Positions 9,154 to 17,736 of a stretch of DNA of 57,089 nucleotides are shown here, piece by piece. The notes below the pieces were generated by a model. It saw only the letters and a list, made by a program, of their open reading frames with translations. It searched no databases and was not told where the DNA came from. Made by a program: the position numbers and the translations under genes. This DNA is from JBNKVT01 sp050299335 (GTDB lineage: Bacteria > Pseudomonadota > Alphaproteobacteria > Rhodobacterales > Rhodobacteraceae): the NCBI GenBank assembly GCA_050299335.1, contig JBNKVT010000009.1:1-57089 (forward strand). Reading direction: 5' to 3'. Each line of letters begins with the position of its first letter. The stretch's first letter is position 1.

Positions 9154-10127
9154 AGGAAATCGCGGTGATCGGGGCCGGAGCCTTCGGGACGGCGCAGGCG
9201 ATCGTGCATGCGGCTGCCGGGCGCAAGACCTGGCTCTGGGGCCGGGATGCGGAGCACGTGGCCGCCCTGGAAATCGAGCGCTGCAACCGGCGGCATCTGC
9301 CGGGGGTCGATCTGCATGAGGGCGTGCAGCCGACATCCGATTTGCCGGACCTGGCCGGGGCGGAGGCGATCTTTCTCGCCGTGCCCGCGCAGCAGACGGC
9401 GGCGTTCCTGGAGGCGCACGGGGGCGCTCTTCCGCAAGTGCCGCTGATCCTGACGGCGAAAGGGATCGGAACCCGGAGCCTGCGGTTGCAAAGCCAGATT
9501 GCCGCCGACCTGATGCCATCGGTGCCGAGCGCGGTGCTTACCGGGCCGGGATTTGCCGGCGAAATCGCCCGGCTTCTGCCGACGGCACTGACGCTGGCCT
9601 GCGCCGACGAGGCGCTGTCCGAACGGCTGCAGGCGGGGCTGGCGACGCCGTCGATCCGGCTTTACCGGACCACGGATGTGGTGGGCGCGCAGCTGGGCGG
9701 GGCGCTGAAGAACGTGGTGGCGATTGCCTGCGGGATGGCGATTGGTGCGGGGCTGGGCGAGAGTGCGCGGGCGGCGCTGATGACGCGGGGGTTTGCCGAG
9801 ATGGTGCGGCTCGGCGAGGCGCTGGGCGCGGAACGCGAGACCTTTACCGGGCTCTCGGGATTGGGCGATCTGGCGCTGACCTGTGCCACGGAACAGTCGC
9901 GGAATTTTGCCGCCGGACTGGCGCTGGGCAAGGCCGGGGCGGTGCGCGAGGACGAGACGATCGAGGGTATCGCGACGGCCTCGGCGACCATGGCGTTGGC
10001 GGGCTCGCTCGGGGTGGAGATGCCGATTGCGGCGGCTGTGGCCGGAGTGCTGGAGGGGCGGATGAGTTTGCGCGAGGCGGTCAGCGGGTTGCTGGCGCGG
10101 CCTTTGACGACGGAAACGGATGAGTGA
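9150..10127 (+). CDS. gpsA: NAD(P)H-dependent glycerol-3-phosphate dehydrogenase
   Basis: It reduces dihydroxyacetone phosphate to sn-glycerol 3-phosphate for phospholipid synthesis. The 325-residue product has the N-terminal dinucleotide loop GAGAFGTA, then LTAKGIG, the substrate-site segment GGALKNVVAIACG with its catalytic Lys, and LSGLGDLALTC. The start is GTG within the tsaD stop (GTGA overlap), so translation is probably coupled. Length and motif order are normal. Confidence 0.95.
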   Translation: MKEIAVIGAGAFGTAQAIVHAAAGRKTWLWGRDAEHVAALEIERCNRRHLPGVDLHEGVQPTSDLPDLAGAEAIFLAVPAQQTAAFLEAHGGALPQVPLILTAKGIGTRSLRLQSQIAADLMPSVPSAVLTGPGFAGEIARLLPTALTLACADEALSERLQAGLATPSIRLYRTTDVVGAQLGGALKNVVAIACGMAIGAGLGESARAALMTRGFAEMVRLGEALGAERETFTGLSGLGDLALTCATEQSRNFAAGLALGKAGAVREDETIEGIATASATMALAGSLGVEMPIAAAVAGVLEGRMSLREAVSGLLARPLTTETDE

Positions 10128-10136
10128 GGGAAAGAC

Positions 10137-10556
10137 ATGAAATACTGGTTGTTCAAGTCGGAGCCGAATACCTGGGGCTGGGAGGATCAGGTCGCCAGGG
10201 GGGAGGCCGGTGAGGAATGGGACGGGGTGCGGAACTATCAGGCGCGCAACAACATGCGCGAGATGAAGCTGGGGGATCGGGGGTTCTTTTATCACTCGGT
10301 GAACGAAAAGCGCATCGTTGGCATCGTCGAGGTCTGCCGGGAGGTGCATCCCGACAGCACGACCGACGATCCACGCTGGGAATGTGTTGATATCAGGGCC
10401 GTTGAGGCGATGCCGGAGCCGGTGTCGCTGGAGGATTGCAAGGGGGAGGCGAAGCTGAAGGATATGGTGCTGGTCAACAATACGCGGCTGTCGGTGCAGC
10501 CGGTGACGGCGGCGGAGTGGACGCATATCTGCAAGATGGGCGGGGTTAAGGGGTAG
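10137..10556 (+). CDS. EVE-domain protein
   Basis: The 139-residue cytoplasmic protein of the EVE family is related to human THYN1 and to the PUA/YTH-like folds that can bind modified bases. It starts MKYWLFKSEP, a hallmark of the family, and has GVRNYQARNNMREM and VLVNNTRLSVQPV. It lies nine bases after gpsA and is probably co-transcribed. Its substrate in this organism is unknown. YciI-like proteins are shorter and lack the KSEP opening. Confidence 0.9.
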   Translation: MKYWLFKSEPNTWGWEDQVARGEAGEEWDGVRNYQARNNMREMKLGDRGFFYHSVNEKRIVGIVEVCREVHPDSTTDDPRWECVDIRAVEAMPEPVSLEDCKGEAKLKDMVLVNNTRLSVQPVTAAEWTHICKMGGVKG

Positions 10557-10559
10557 TGG

Positions 10560-10650
10560 TTTCGCCCCGCTGACGCGGGACGACTCGCGGGGGGCTCCGC
10601 CCCCCGCACCCCCCGGAGGTATTTGTAAGAAGGAGAAGGTGGGGGATTGT
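10560..10650. repeat. GC-rich hairpin repeat of the Rhodobacterales intergenic type
   Basis: A stem GCGGGGGGC at 10587-10595 pairs with GCCCCCCGC at 10599-10607 around a three-base loop. It is followed by CACCCCCCGGAGGTATTT and a purine-rich AAGAAGGAGAAGG tail. From memory of such genomes this layout recurs many times between genes. It may act as a transcript end for the tsaD-gpsA-EVE run, although no strong T-run follows. Confidence 0.6.
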
Positions 10651-10735
10651 GCTACTTGGAGTATTATTGCCCTTCGGAAAGCTTGATTTGGCGGGTTTTC
10701 GGGACATACTCGGGTGAAAAACGGGAGGGTGAGTG

Positions 10736-11131
10736 ATGGGAATTGTTTCTGTAATCGTCGCGGCCATTGCCGGGTTCGCCTTCGGGGCGGTCTGGTACAT
10801 GAGCCTCGCCAAGCCCTGGATGGCGGCAGCCGGGATCCAGGTGACCGAGGACGGCAAGCCGGTGAACGGGGCCAGTCCGGTGCCGTTCGTGATTTCCGGC
10901 ATCTGCATGCTGCTGGTCGCGGGCATGATGCGGCATATCTTTGCCATGGCCGGGATCGACGGGGCGGTGAAGGGGATGGTCGCGGGGCTGGGGATCGGGC
11001 TTTTCTTCATCACACCCTGGGTGGCGATGAATTATGCCTATGCGATGCGGCCTCCGAAGCTGACGCTGCTCGATGGTGGCTATTCGACCCTCGGTTGCGC
11101 GGTGATCGGGCTGGTGCTGGGGCTGTTCTGA
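10736..11131 (+). CDS. DUF1761-type small membrane protein
   Basis: The 131-residue integral membrane protein has four predicted helices and the family pattern FAFGAVWYMSLAKPW near the N-terminus and TPWVAMNYAYAMRP in the third helix. GGGAGG lies seven bases before the ATG; an adjacent GTG at 10733 is an alternative start. The family function is unknown. The gene stands alone between the EVE gene and cmk. Confidence 0.8.
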   Translation: MGIVSVIVAAIAGFAFGAVWYMSLAKPWMAAAGIQVTEDGKPVNGASPVPFVISGICMLLVAGMMRHIFAMAGIDGAVKGMVAGLGIGLFFITPWVAMNYAYAMRPPKLTLLDGGYSTLGCAVIGLVLGLF

Positions 11132-11225
11132 GCCGCGACCGCTGCAGTATCTGCGACCCATGCGAGTTTGCGTTGCAGGGTGTTAGACGTTACACCCTCC
11201 TGCGGACCTGCGCATTGGACACAGC

Positions 11226-11858
11226 ATGAAATTCACGGTGGCGATTGACGGACCGGCGGCTTCGGGGAAGGGGACGATCTCGAAGGCGGTGGCCGAGGCG
11301 TTCGGGTTCGCCCATCTCGATACCGGGCTGTTGTACCGCGCGGTTGGGGTGAAGGCGCTCGACAAGGGGCGCGGGGTGATCGATCCGATCGTGGCCGAGA
11401 TGCTGGCCACGGAACTGACGCCCGAGGACCTGGCGCGCGATGACCTGCGCTCGGCACGGGCGGCGCGGGCGGCGTCCAAGGTGGCGGTGATCCCGGAGGT
11501 CCGCGCGGCTCTGGTCGAATTCCAGAAGACCTTCGCCCGGCGCAAGGGCGGGGCGGTGCTGGACGGGCGGGATATCGGCACGGTGATCTGCCCCAAGGCT
11601 GAGGCGAAGCTGTTCGTGACCGCCTCGCCGGAAGTCCGGGCGAAGCGGCGGTTCGCGGAACTGACAGGGCGCGGCTTCGAGACCACCGAGGAACAGGTGC
11701 TCGCCGACCTCAAATCGCGGGATGCACGGGACGAAAGCCGCGAGACCGCGCCGACGAAACAGGCCGAAGATGCGCACTTGCTAGACACGACCGAATTGTC
11801 TATAGACGCAGCCGTCGCCGAGGCGGTGGCCTATGTAAAACAAAAGATCGAGCACTAA
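11226..11858 (+). CDS. cmk: Cytidylate kinase
   Basis: It phosphorylates (d)CMP to (d)CDP. The 210-residue product has the P-loop GPAASGKGT, LDTGLLYRA, the DGRDIGT motif at about residue 115, and the lid segment RFAELTGRGF. It lies upstream of rpsA, the usual alphaproteobacterial order. The upstream gap holds an imperfect hairpin AGGGTGT...ACACCCT at about 11177-11198 of unknown role. Confidence 0.95.
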   Translation: MKFTVAIDGPAASGKGTISKAVAEAFGFAHLDTGLLYRAVGVKALDKGRGVIDPIVAEMLATELTPEDLARDDLRSARAARAASKVAVIPEVRAALVEFQKTFARRKGGAVLDGRDIGTVICPKAEAKLFVTASPEVRAKRRFAELTGRGFETTEEQVLADLKSRDARDESRETAPTKQAEDAHLLDTTELSIDAAVAEAVAYVKQKIEH

Positions 11859-11861
11859 ATC

Positions 11862-11898
11862 GAGCAGGGTCGGGACCTATCCGGCCCTCGTTTGTTTT
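11862..11898 (+). terminator. Rho-independent-type terminator between cmk and rpsA
   Basis: An imperfect stem AGGGTCGG (11866-11873) pairs with CCGGCCCT (11881-11888), followed by GTTTGTTTT. It lies four bases after the cmk stop and about 90 bp before the rpsA start, so it either ends the cmk transcript or acts as an attenuator in front of rpsA. Confidence 0.6.
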
Positions 11899-11984
11899 AC
11901 TACTGCCTCACGACAGACATGAAACCAAAGACCGGCGGAGCCAACCGCCCGGCCAGCAAATGATGAAAAAGGAACTGAACGTAT

Positions 11985-13673
11985 ATGCCAGCTACCGCAT
12001 CCATGGATGAATTCGAGGCCCTTCTGAACGAAAGCCTCGAGCTGAAAACCCCCGACGAGGGTTCCGTCGTCAAAGGCACTGTCATCGCTATCGAAGCCGG
12101 ACAGGCCATCATCGATATCGGCTACAAGATGGAAGGCCGGGTCGAGTTGAAAGAATTCGCTTCCCCAGGCCAGGACCCCGAGATCGCCATCGGCGACGAG
12201 GTCGAGGTTTATCTCGAACGGGTCGAGAACGCCCGGGGCGAGGCCGGCCTCAGCCGTGAAAAGGCCCGCCGCGAGGAAGCCTGGGACCGGCTGGAAAAAG
12301 CCGCCGAGAAGGAAGAGCGCGTCGAGGGTCAGATCTTCAACCGGGTCAAGGGCGGGTTCACCGTCGATCTGGGCGGGGCGGTGGCCTTCCTGCCGGGCTC
12401 TCAGGTCGATGTGCGCCCGGTGCGCGATGCGTCGGCCCTGATGCACATCCCGCAGCCGTTCCAGATCCTGAAGATGGATCGCCGCCGGGGCAATATCGTC
12501 GTTTCCCGCCGTGCCATCCTTGAAGAGTCCCGCGCCGAACAGCGGGCCGAGATCGTCGGCAAGCTGCAGGAAGGCGACACCGTGGACGGTGTGGTCAAGA
12601 ACATCACCGAATACGGCGCCTTCGTGGACCTCGGCGGTGTCGATGGCCTCTTGCACGTCACCGACATGGCCTGGCGTCGCGTCAACCACCCGTCGGAAAT
12701 CCTCGCCATCGGCGAGACCGTCAAGGTGCAGGTGGTCAAGATCAACCGCGAGACCCAGCGCATCAGCCTCGGCATGAAGCAGCTGCAGGCCGATCCGTGG
12801 GAGAAGGTCGAGACCGACTATCCGCTGGAATCGGTTCATACCGGCCGGGTCACCAACATCACCGATTACGGTGCGTTCGTGGAACTGGAACCGGGGGTCG
12901 AAGGCCTCGTCCACGTCTCCGAAATGTCCTGGACCAAGAAGAACGTCCATCCGGGCAAGATCGTGTCGACCTCTCAGGAAGTCGAAGTCATGGTGCTGGA
13001 AATCGACCAGGCCAAGCGGCGTGTCTCTCTGGGCTTGAAGCAGACCCAGGGCAACCCATGGGAGAACTTCCAGGCGTCGCACCCCATCGGCACCGAAGTC
13101 GAAGGCGAGGTCAAGAACGTCACCGAGTTTGGCCTGTTCATCGGGCTGGACGGCGAGATCGACGGCATGGTCCATCTGTCGGATATCGACTGGAACCGTC
13201 CCGGCGAGCAGGCGATCCAGGACTTCCAGAAGGGCGACATGGTGCGTGCCGTGGTCACCGATGTGGACACCGACAAGGAACGTATCAGCCTGTCGATCAA
13301 GGCGCTGGAAGGCGATCCCTTCGTCGATGCGACCTCGGGCGTCAAGCGCGGTGACGTGGTGACCGTCGAGGTGACCGCCATCGAAGACGGCGGCATCGAG
13401 GTGACCTATGACGGCATGAAATCCTTCATCCGCCGGTCGGACCTCAGCCGCGACCGGTCCGAACAGCGCCCGGAGCGCTTCTCGGTCGGCGACAAGGTCG
13501 ATGCCCGTGTGACCAATCTCGACAAGGGTGCCCGCAAGCTCGGCCTGTCGATCAAGGCGCGCGAGATCGCCGAGGAAAAGGAAGCCGTGGAACAGTACGG
13601 GTCGTCCGACTCGGGTGCTTCGCTGGGCGATATCCTTGGCGCTGCGCTCAACAAGGGCCAGGAAGACGAGTAA
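11985..13673 (+). CDS. rpsA: 30S ribosomal protein S1
   Basis: This is the mRNA-binding protein of the small ribosomal subunit. The 562-residue product carries six S1/OB-fold repeats. Typical segments are VVKGTVIAIEAGQAIIDIGYK (repeat 1), VVKNITEYGAFVDLGGVDGLLHVTDMAW (repeat 3) and the parallel VTNITDYGAFVELEPGVEGLVHVSEMSW (repeat 4). AAGGA lies 11 bases before the ATG. About 126 bp separate it from cmk; that leader carries the cmk terminator and could host feedback control by S1, which I infer only by analogy with enterobacteria. Confidence 0.97.
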   Translation: MPATASMDEFEALLNESLELKTPDEGSVVKGTVIAIEAGQAIIDIGYKMEGRVELKEFASPGQDPEIAIGDEVEVYLERVENARGEAGLSREKARREEAWDRLEKAAEKEERVEGQIFNRVKGGFTVDLGGAVAFLPGSQVDVRPVRDASALMHIPQPFQILKMDRRRGNIVVSRRAILEESRAEQRAEIVGKLQEGDTVDGVVKNITEYGAFVDLGGVDGLLHVTDMAWRRVNHPSEILAIGETVKVQVVKINRETQRISLGMKQLQADPWEKVETDYPLESVHTGRVTNITDYGAFVELEPGVEGLVHVSEMSWTKKNVHPGKIVSTSQEVEVMVLEIDQAKRRVSLGLKQTQGNPWENFQASHPIGTEVEGEVKNVTEFGLFIGLDGEIDGMVHLSDIDWNRPGEQAIQDFQKGDMVRAVVTDVDTDKERISLSIKALEGDPFVDATSGVKRGDVVTVEVTAIEDGGIEVTYDGMKSFIRRSDLSRDRSEQRPERFSVGDKVDARVTNLDKGARKLGLSIKAREIAEEKEAVEQYGSSDSGASLGDILGAALNKGQEDE

Positions 13674-14594
13674 GTGGACGCTCTGGAAAGAGACTTCTAC
13701 GAGGAACGGCGCCGGAAATGGCGCCGTTCTGCATTCTGGAAAGGCGTGCTGGTCACGCTTGGGGTTCTGATCGGCATCGGGGTGATCGCAGGGCTGACGG
13801 CCGGCGACCTGCGCCCGCGCCACGACCATATTGCCGAGATCGAGGTGAGCGGGGTCATCTATGACGACCCGGAGCGGGATGCTCTGCTGGCCGAGATCGA
13901 GGCCGCTGGCCAGGTGAAGGCGTTGGTGGTGACCATCAATTCCCCGGGCGGCACCATTGTCGGGGCCGAAACCCTTTATGAGAATCTCCGCCGGATCGGC
14001 GAAACGCGGCCGGTGGTGACGGTGATGACCGAGGTTGCGGCCTCGGGCGGCTACCTGACCGCGGCGGCAACGGATTACATCGTGGCGCGCGGCAATACCA
14101 TGACCGGCTCTATCGGGGTCATCATCGAATTCCCGGTGGTCACCGGTCTGATGGACCGGGTCGGCGTGCGGATGGAAACCATCCGCTCCTCTGACCAGAA
14201 AGCCGCCCTGTCGCCCTTCCGCGAGGTCTCAGACGCGGCGCTCGAACGCGAGAAATTGCTCATCGACGAGGCCCATGACTGGTTCCGGGCGCTGGTGGGT
14301 GAACGGCGGGGGCTGGACGCGGCGGCGCTGGATGCAGTGGCCACCGGCGAGGTGTTTTCGGGCCGGATGGCGCTTGAAAACGGGCTGGTGGACGAGATCG
14401 GAGGCATGAACGAGGCGCTCACCTACCTCGAATCAGTTGACCCTTCGCTTGCTACCCTTCAGGTTGAATACTGGCCTGTTGAGGAACAACAAGAAGGAAT
14501 TGCAGGATTTTTCGGCAGTCTGACCCGATCGGAGCGACTTTTGGAGCAACTCTCCGCCCGGCAGAGCCCGAGACTCTATGCGATCATGAAATAA
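13674..14594 (+). CDS. sppA: Signal peptide peptidase SppA, short form (S49 family)
   Basis: This membrane-anchored serine protease degrades cleaved signal peptides. The 306-residue protein has one N-terminal helix (GVLVTLGVLIGIGVIAGL), the nucleophile Ser in AASGGYLTAAA at about residue 123, and the general-base Lys in SSDQKAALSPF at about 176, the arrangement of the single-domain SppA type. The GTG start directly abuts the rpsA stop, so translation is probably coupled. ihfB follows. Confidence 0.92.
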   Translation: MDALERDFYEERRRKWRRSAFWKGVLVTLGVLIGIGVIAGLTAGDLRPRHDHIAEIEVSGVIYDDPERDALLAEIEAAGQVKALVVTINSPGGTIVGAETLYENLRRIGETRPVVTVMTEVAASGGYLTAAATDYIVARGNTMTGSIGVIIEFPVVTGLMDRVGVRMETIRSSDQKAALSPFREVSDAALEREKLLIDEAHDWFRALVGERRGLDAAALDAVATGEVFSGRMALENGLVDEIGGMNEALTYLESVDPSLATLQVEYWPVEEQQEGIAGFFGSLTRSERLLEQLSARQSPRLYAIMK

Positions 14595-14673
14595 TTCTGC
14601 AATTTTATGGCGCGCGCTGCTATGCTGAAGCGATGCACGATCAGTGCGGGCGTGATTGGGATGGGTACTGGAT

Positions 14674-14955
14674 ATGATTAAGTCCGAATTGATTCAGAAG
14701 ATTGCGGAAGAAAACCCGCATCTCTACCAGCGCGACGTTGAACGCATCGTAGGCACGATCTTCGACAAGATCATCGATGCAATGGCCGGTGGCAACCGGG
14801 TGGAGTTGCGCGGTTTCGGGGCATTTTCGGTCAAGAAACGCGACAGCCGCATGGGCCGCAATCCCCGCACCGGCGAAGCGGTGCCGGTCGAGGAAAAGCA
14901 CGTGCCGTTCTTCAAGACCGGCAAATTGCTGCGCGACCGGCTCAACGGCGGCTGA
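14674..14955 (+). CDS. ihfB: Integration host factor subunit beta
   Basis: This DNA-bending protein pairs with IhfA. The 93-residue product starts MIKSELIQKIAEENPHLY and has the DNA-arm region RGFGAFSVKKRDSRMGRNP followed by TGE. I chose ATG 14674; a TTG at 14656 in frame would add six residues not usual for the family. The rpsA-sppA-ihfB order is typical of Rhodobacterales. Confidence 0.96.
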   Translation: MIKSELIQKIAEENPHLYQRDVERIVGTIFDKIIDAMAGGNRVELRGFGAFSVKKRDSRMGRNPRTGEAVPVEEKHVPFFKTGKLLRDRLNGG

Positions 14956-14989
14956 CGCGCGGGCAAGGCTACCGATTTTCGACCCGAAC

Positions 14990-15008
14990 CCGGCGCAGCG
15001 CCGGTTTT
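14990..15008 (+). terminator. Rho-independent terminator after ihfB
   Basis: The stem CCGGCG / CGCCGG around loop CAG is followed directly by TTTT, 35 bp after the ihfB stop. Confidence 0.7.
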
Positions 15009-15072
15009 GATCGTCGACAATATGCCCTATATCATGGACCATGCACTGGCAACTGACTGAGAGGGTCGCGAC

Positions 15073-15411
15073 ATGCTTCGCTCGATCAAGATCATCATCC
15101 TGTTCTGCCTCATGATCGGCATCGTGGTTCTGGCCCTGGCCAATCGCCAAATGGTCGAGGTCCGGCTTCTGCCCGAGGGGCTGGAGCATATCTACCCGCT
15201 CTCGGTGCATCTGCCGCTTTACGCGATCTCGATCCTGTCGATCCTGGTGGGGCTTCTGATCGGTTATATCCTCGAATATCTGCGCGAGCACCGCTACCGC
15301 AAGACGGCGGCGCGGTCGTCGCGTCAGGTGGCGAAGCTGGAACAGGAAGTCAGCTCGCTGAAAAAGCAGAACCTGTCCGAAGAGGAACAGATCCTCGAAA
15401 TGCTGAACTGA
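15073..15411 (+). CDS. LapA-domain (DUF1049) inner-membrane protein
   Basis: The 112-residue protein has two transmembrane helices (about residues 5-23 and 48-70) and a cytoplasmic coiled-coil tail (KLEQEVSSLKKQNLSEEE), the layout of LapA/YciS, which in enterobacteria works with LapB in controlling LPS synthesis. The motif ALANRQMVEVRLLP fits the family. It lies between ihfB and trpF, as in related genomes. No lapB was seen; the HemY-like protein encoded at 3398-4879 has a LapB-like zinc ribbon but is far away. Confidence 0.85.
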   Translation: MLRSIKIIILFCLMIGIVVLALANRQMVEVRLLPEGLEHIYPLSVHLPLYAISILSILVGLLIGYILEYLREHRYRKTAARSSRQVAKLEQEVSSLKKQNLSEEEQILEMLN

Positions 15412-15427
15412 TATCCGGGCTGCGGGC

Positions 15428-16078
15428 ATGCGGGTGAAGGTCAAGATCTGCGGCCTGAAGGACGAAGCCGCCGTCACCGCTGCCATCGAGGGCGGGGCGG
15501 CTTATATCGGCTTCAACTTCGTCGAACGCTCGCCGCGCTATGTCGATCCGGCCCGGGCCCGCGACCTCGCCGCGATGGTGCCGCCGGGGATGTGCAAGGT
15601 AGGCCTGAGCGTCGATGCCGGTGACACGGAGCTGGACCGGCTCGTGTCGCTGGTGCCGCTCGACATGCTTCAGCTCCATGGCAGCGAAAGCCCCGAGCGG
15701 GTCGTCGAACTGCGCCACCGCTACGGCCTGCCGGTGATGAAGGCAATCGGTATCGCCACAGGTCCCGATCTCGCCGATATCGACCGCTTTGCGGCGGTGG
15801 CCGATCAGTTGCTCATCGACGCCAAAGCCGCGGGCAAGGATGCCCTGCCCGGCGGCAACGGTCTGAATTTCGACTGGCGCCTGTTGCAGGGCCGCCGGTG
15901 GCCGCTGCCCTGGATGCTGGCAGGCGGACTGAATGCCGGAAATGTCGCCGAGGCGGTGCGCCTGACCGGCACGCGGGAGGTCGATCTGTCTTCGGGCGTG
16001 GAAACCGCACCGGGGGTGAAAAGCCCCGAACGCATTCGGGCGTTCCTCGACCTGGTGAACGGGCTTGCCGCGGAATAG
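15428..16078 (+). CDS. trpF: Phosphoribosylanthranilate isomerase
   Basis: This (beta/alpha)8-barrel enzyme carries out the third committed step of tryptophan synthesis. The 216-residue product has KICGL with its catalytic Cys, GFNFVERSPRYV, LQLHGSES and the phosphate-binding LAGGLNAGNV. It starts 16 bases after the lapA-like gene. In many relatives trpB follows directly; here aroC follows instead. Confidence 0.95.
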   Translation: MRVKVKICGLKDEAAVTAAIEGGAAYIGFNFVERSPRYVDPARARDLAAMVPPGMCKVGLSVDAGDTELDRLVSLVPLDMLQLHGSESPERVVELRHRYGLPVMKAIGIATGPDLADIDRFAAVADQLLIDAKAAGKDALPGGNGLNFDWRLLQGRRWPLPWMLAGGLNAGNVAEAVRLTGTREVDLSSGVETAPGVKSPERIRAFLDLVNGLAAE

Positions 16079-16169
16079 GGACCTTTCCGACACCGGAGCG
16101 GGATTTCTTTTGGGGGTTTCAAAGGCACCGGGCGGAGGCTAAACCTCGCTGGGCAAAGGAGCGAGGTCC

Positions 16170-17282
16170 ATGTCCCTGAACAGTTTCGGCCATCTTTTCC
16201 GCGTCACCACCTGGGGCGAGAGCCATGGGCCGGCGCTTGGGGCCGTGGTGGACGGATGCCCGCCGGGGGTGGCCGTCGATGCGGCGATGCTGCAGCACTG
16301 GCTGGACCGCAGGAAGCCTGGGCAGAGCAAATACACGACCCAGCGGCGTGAGCCGGACCGGGTGGAGATCCTCTCGGGCGTGTTCGAGGGCGTGACGACA
16401 GGGACGCCGGTACAACTGCTGATCCGCAATGAGGATCAACGGTCGAAGGACTACGGCGATATTATCGACAAGTTCCGGCCCGGGCACGCCGATATCACCT
16501 ATTGGCAGAAATACGGAATCCGCGACTATCGCGGCGGGGGTCGCTCCTCGGCGCGGGAGACGGCGGCCAGGGTCGCCGCCGGAGGGCTGGCGCGGGCGGT
16601 GCTGGGGGATTTGCTGCCGGGGCTGAAGATCACCGGCTACATGGTCCAGATGGGGCCGCACCGGATCGACCGGGCGAATTTCGATGCGGAAGAGATCGAG
16701 AAGAATCCGTTCTGGGTGCCCGATGCCAAGGCGGCGGATTTGTGGGCCTGGTATCTCGACGGGCTTCGGAAGGACGGCAATTCGGTCGGCGCGGTGATCG
16801 AGGTGGTGGCCTCGGGCGTCCCGGCGGGTCTGGGCGCGCCGGTTTATGGCAAGCTGGATACGGAGATTGCGGCGGCGATGATGTCGATCAATGCCGTGAA
16901 GGGCGTGGAGATCGGGGCCGGGATGGGGGCTGCGGAACTGACCGGGGTCGAGAATGCCGACGAGATCACGATGGGGCCGGACGGGCCGGTGTTCTCGTCG
17001 AACCATGCCGGGGGGATCCTGGGGGGGATCTCATCCGGGCAGGACGTGGTCTGCCGGTTTGCCATCAAGCCGACCTCGTCGATCCTGAGCCCGCGCAAGA
17101 CCATCGACAAGTCCGGCAAAGAGACCGAGATCGTCACCAAGGGCCGCCACGACCCCTGCGTCGGCATCCGCGCCGTGCCGGTGGGCGAGGCGATGATGGC
17201 GTGTGTGATCCTCGATCACCTGCTGCTCAATCGCGGCCAGATCGGCGGCGCACCGGGCGAGACGCGCGGACGAATCGGCTGA
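16170..17282 (+). CDS. aroC: Chorismate synthase
   Basis: It converts EPSP to chorismate and needs reduced FMN. The 370-residue product has the three family signatures: GESHGPALG near the start, the RGGGRSSARETAARVAAGG region at about residue 127, and the C-terminal KPTSSI...RHDPCVGIRAVPV. AAGGAG precedes the ATG. With class II DAHP synthase (53.8 kb) it is one of two shikimate-pathway genes here, but the two are not linked. Confidence 0.97.
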   Translation: MSLNSFGHLFRVTTWGESHGPALGAVVDGCPPGVAVDAAMLQHWLDRRKPGQSKYTTQRREPDRVEILSGVFEGVTTGTPVQLLIRNEDQRSKDYGDIIDKFRPGHADITYWQKYGIRDYRGGGRSSARETAARVAAGGLARAVLGDLLPGLKITGYMVQMGPHRIDRANFDAEEIEKNPFWVPDAKAADLWAWYLDGLRKDGNSVGAVIEVVASGVPAGLGAPVYGKLDTEIAAAMMSINAVKGVEIGAGMGAAELTGVENADEITMGPDGPVFSSNHAGGILGGISSGQDVVCRFAIKPTSSILSPRKTIDKSGKETEIVTKGRHDPCVGIRAVPVGEAMMACVILDHLLLNRGQIGGAPGETRGRIG

Positions 17283-17286
17283 GCGC

Positions 17287-17736
17287 ATGGTCAGCACGGG
17301 CCGGATCGTCGCGATGTCCTTTCAGGCCTGGGCGGTGGGGTTGGCAGCGGCGGGGTTGCTGTTGACTGGCGCCCTGCTGATCTCGGAACTTCTGGACGGG
17401 CACCCCGGCGGGGATGATATTCTCCTAACTGCGATTTTCCTGATTGTCGCCAGCTTCACATATGGCGCGCTGATCACAGCGCCGCTGTTCGGACTGGCGC
17501 TGGCACTGACCATTGCGCTGCGCGAACGGCTTGCGGCCTCGTTGCCGACGACGGTGCTGGTCGGGGCTTCGCTGGCGCTTCTGTACGCGGTCGGACTGCT
17601 GGTGCTTACCAGTGGCAGGCCACTGACGGTGCCCGGGATGTTCGGGACCGCCTTGGCGGCAGGCATGTTTGCGTTGCCGGTGGCGGTCGCCGCGTTCTGG
17701 TACGCGCGCGCCCTGCGCCGGAGGCTAGCCTTGTGA
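17287..17736 (+). CDS. Small four-helix membrane protein of unknown function
   Basis: The 149-residue product is almost wholly hydrophobic, with four predicted helices and a basic C-terminus (RALRRRLAL). It starts four bases after aroC; an internal ATG at 17314 is an equally possible start. It overlaps the next gene by four bases (GTGA), so aroC, this gene and the HD hydrolase are probably one operon. I recognise no domain. Confidence 0.65.
   Translation: MVSTGRIVAMSFQAWAVGLAAAGLLLTGALLISELLDGHPGGDDILLTAIFLIVASFTYGALITAPLFGLALALTIALRERLAASLPTTVLVGASLALLYAVGLLVLTSGRPLTVPGMFGTALAAGMFALPVAVAAFWYARALRRRLAL

Noticed and set aside
8811..10526. A 571-codon open frame on the minus strand
   Set aside because: It lies opposite tsaD, gpsA and the EVE gene and has the Arg/His/Pro-rich composition of a shadow frame.
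11877..13829. A 650-codon open frame on the minus strand
   Set aside because: Antisense to rpsA; its apparent repeats mirror the S1 repeats.
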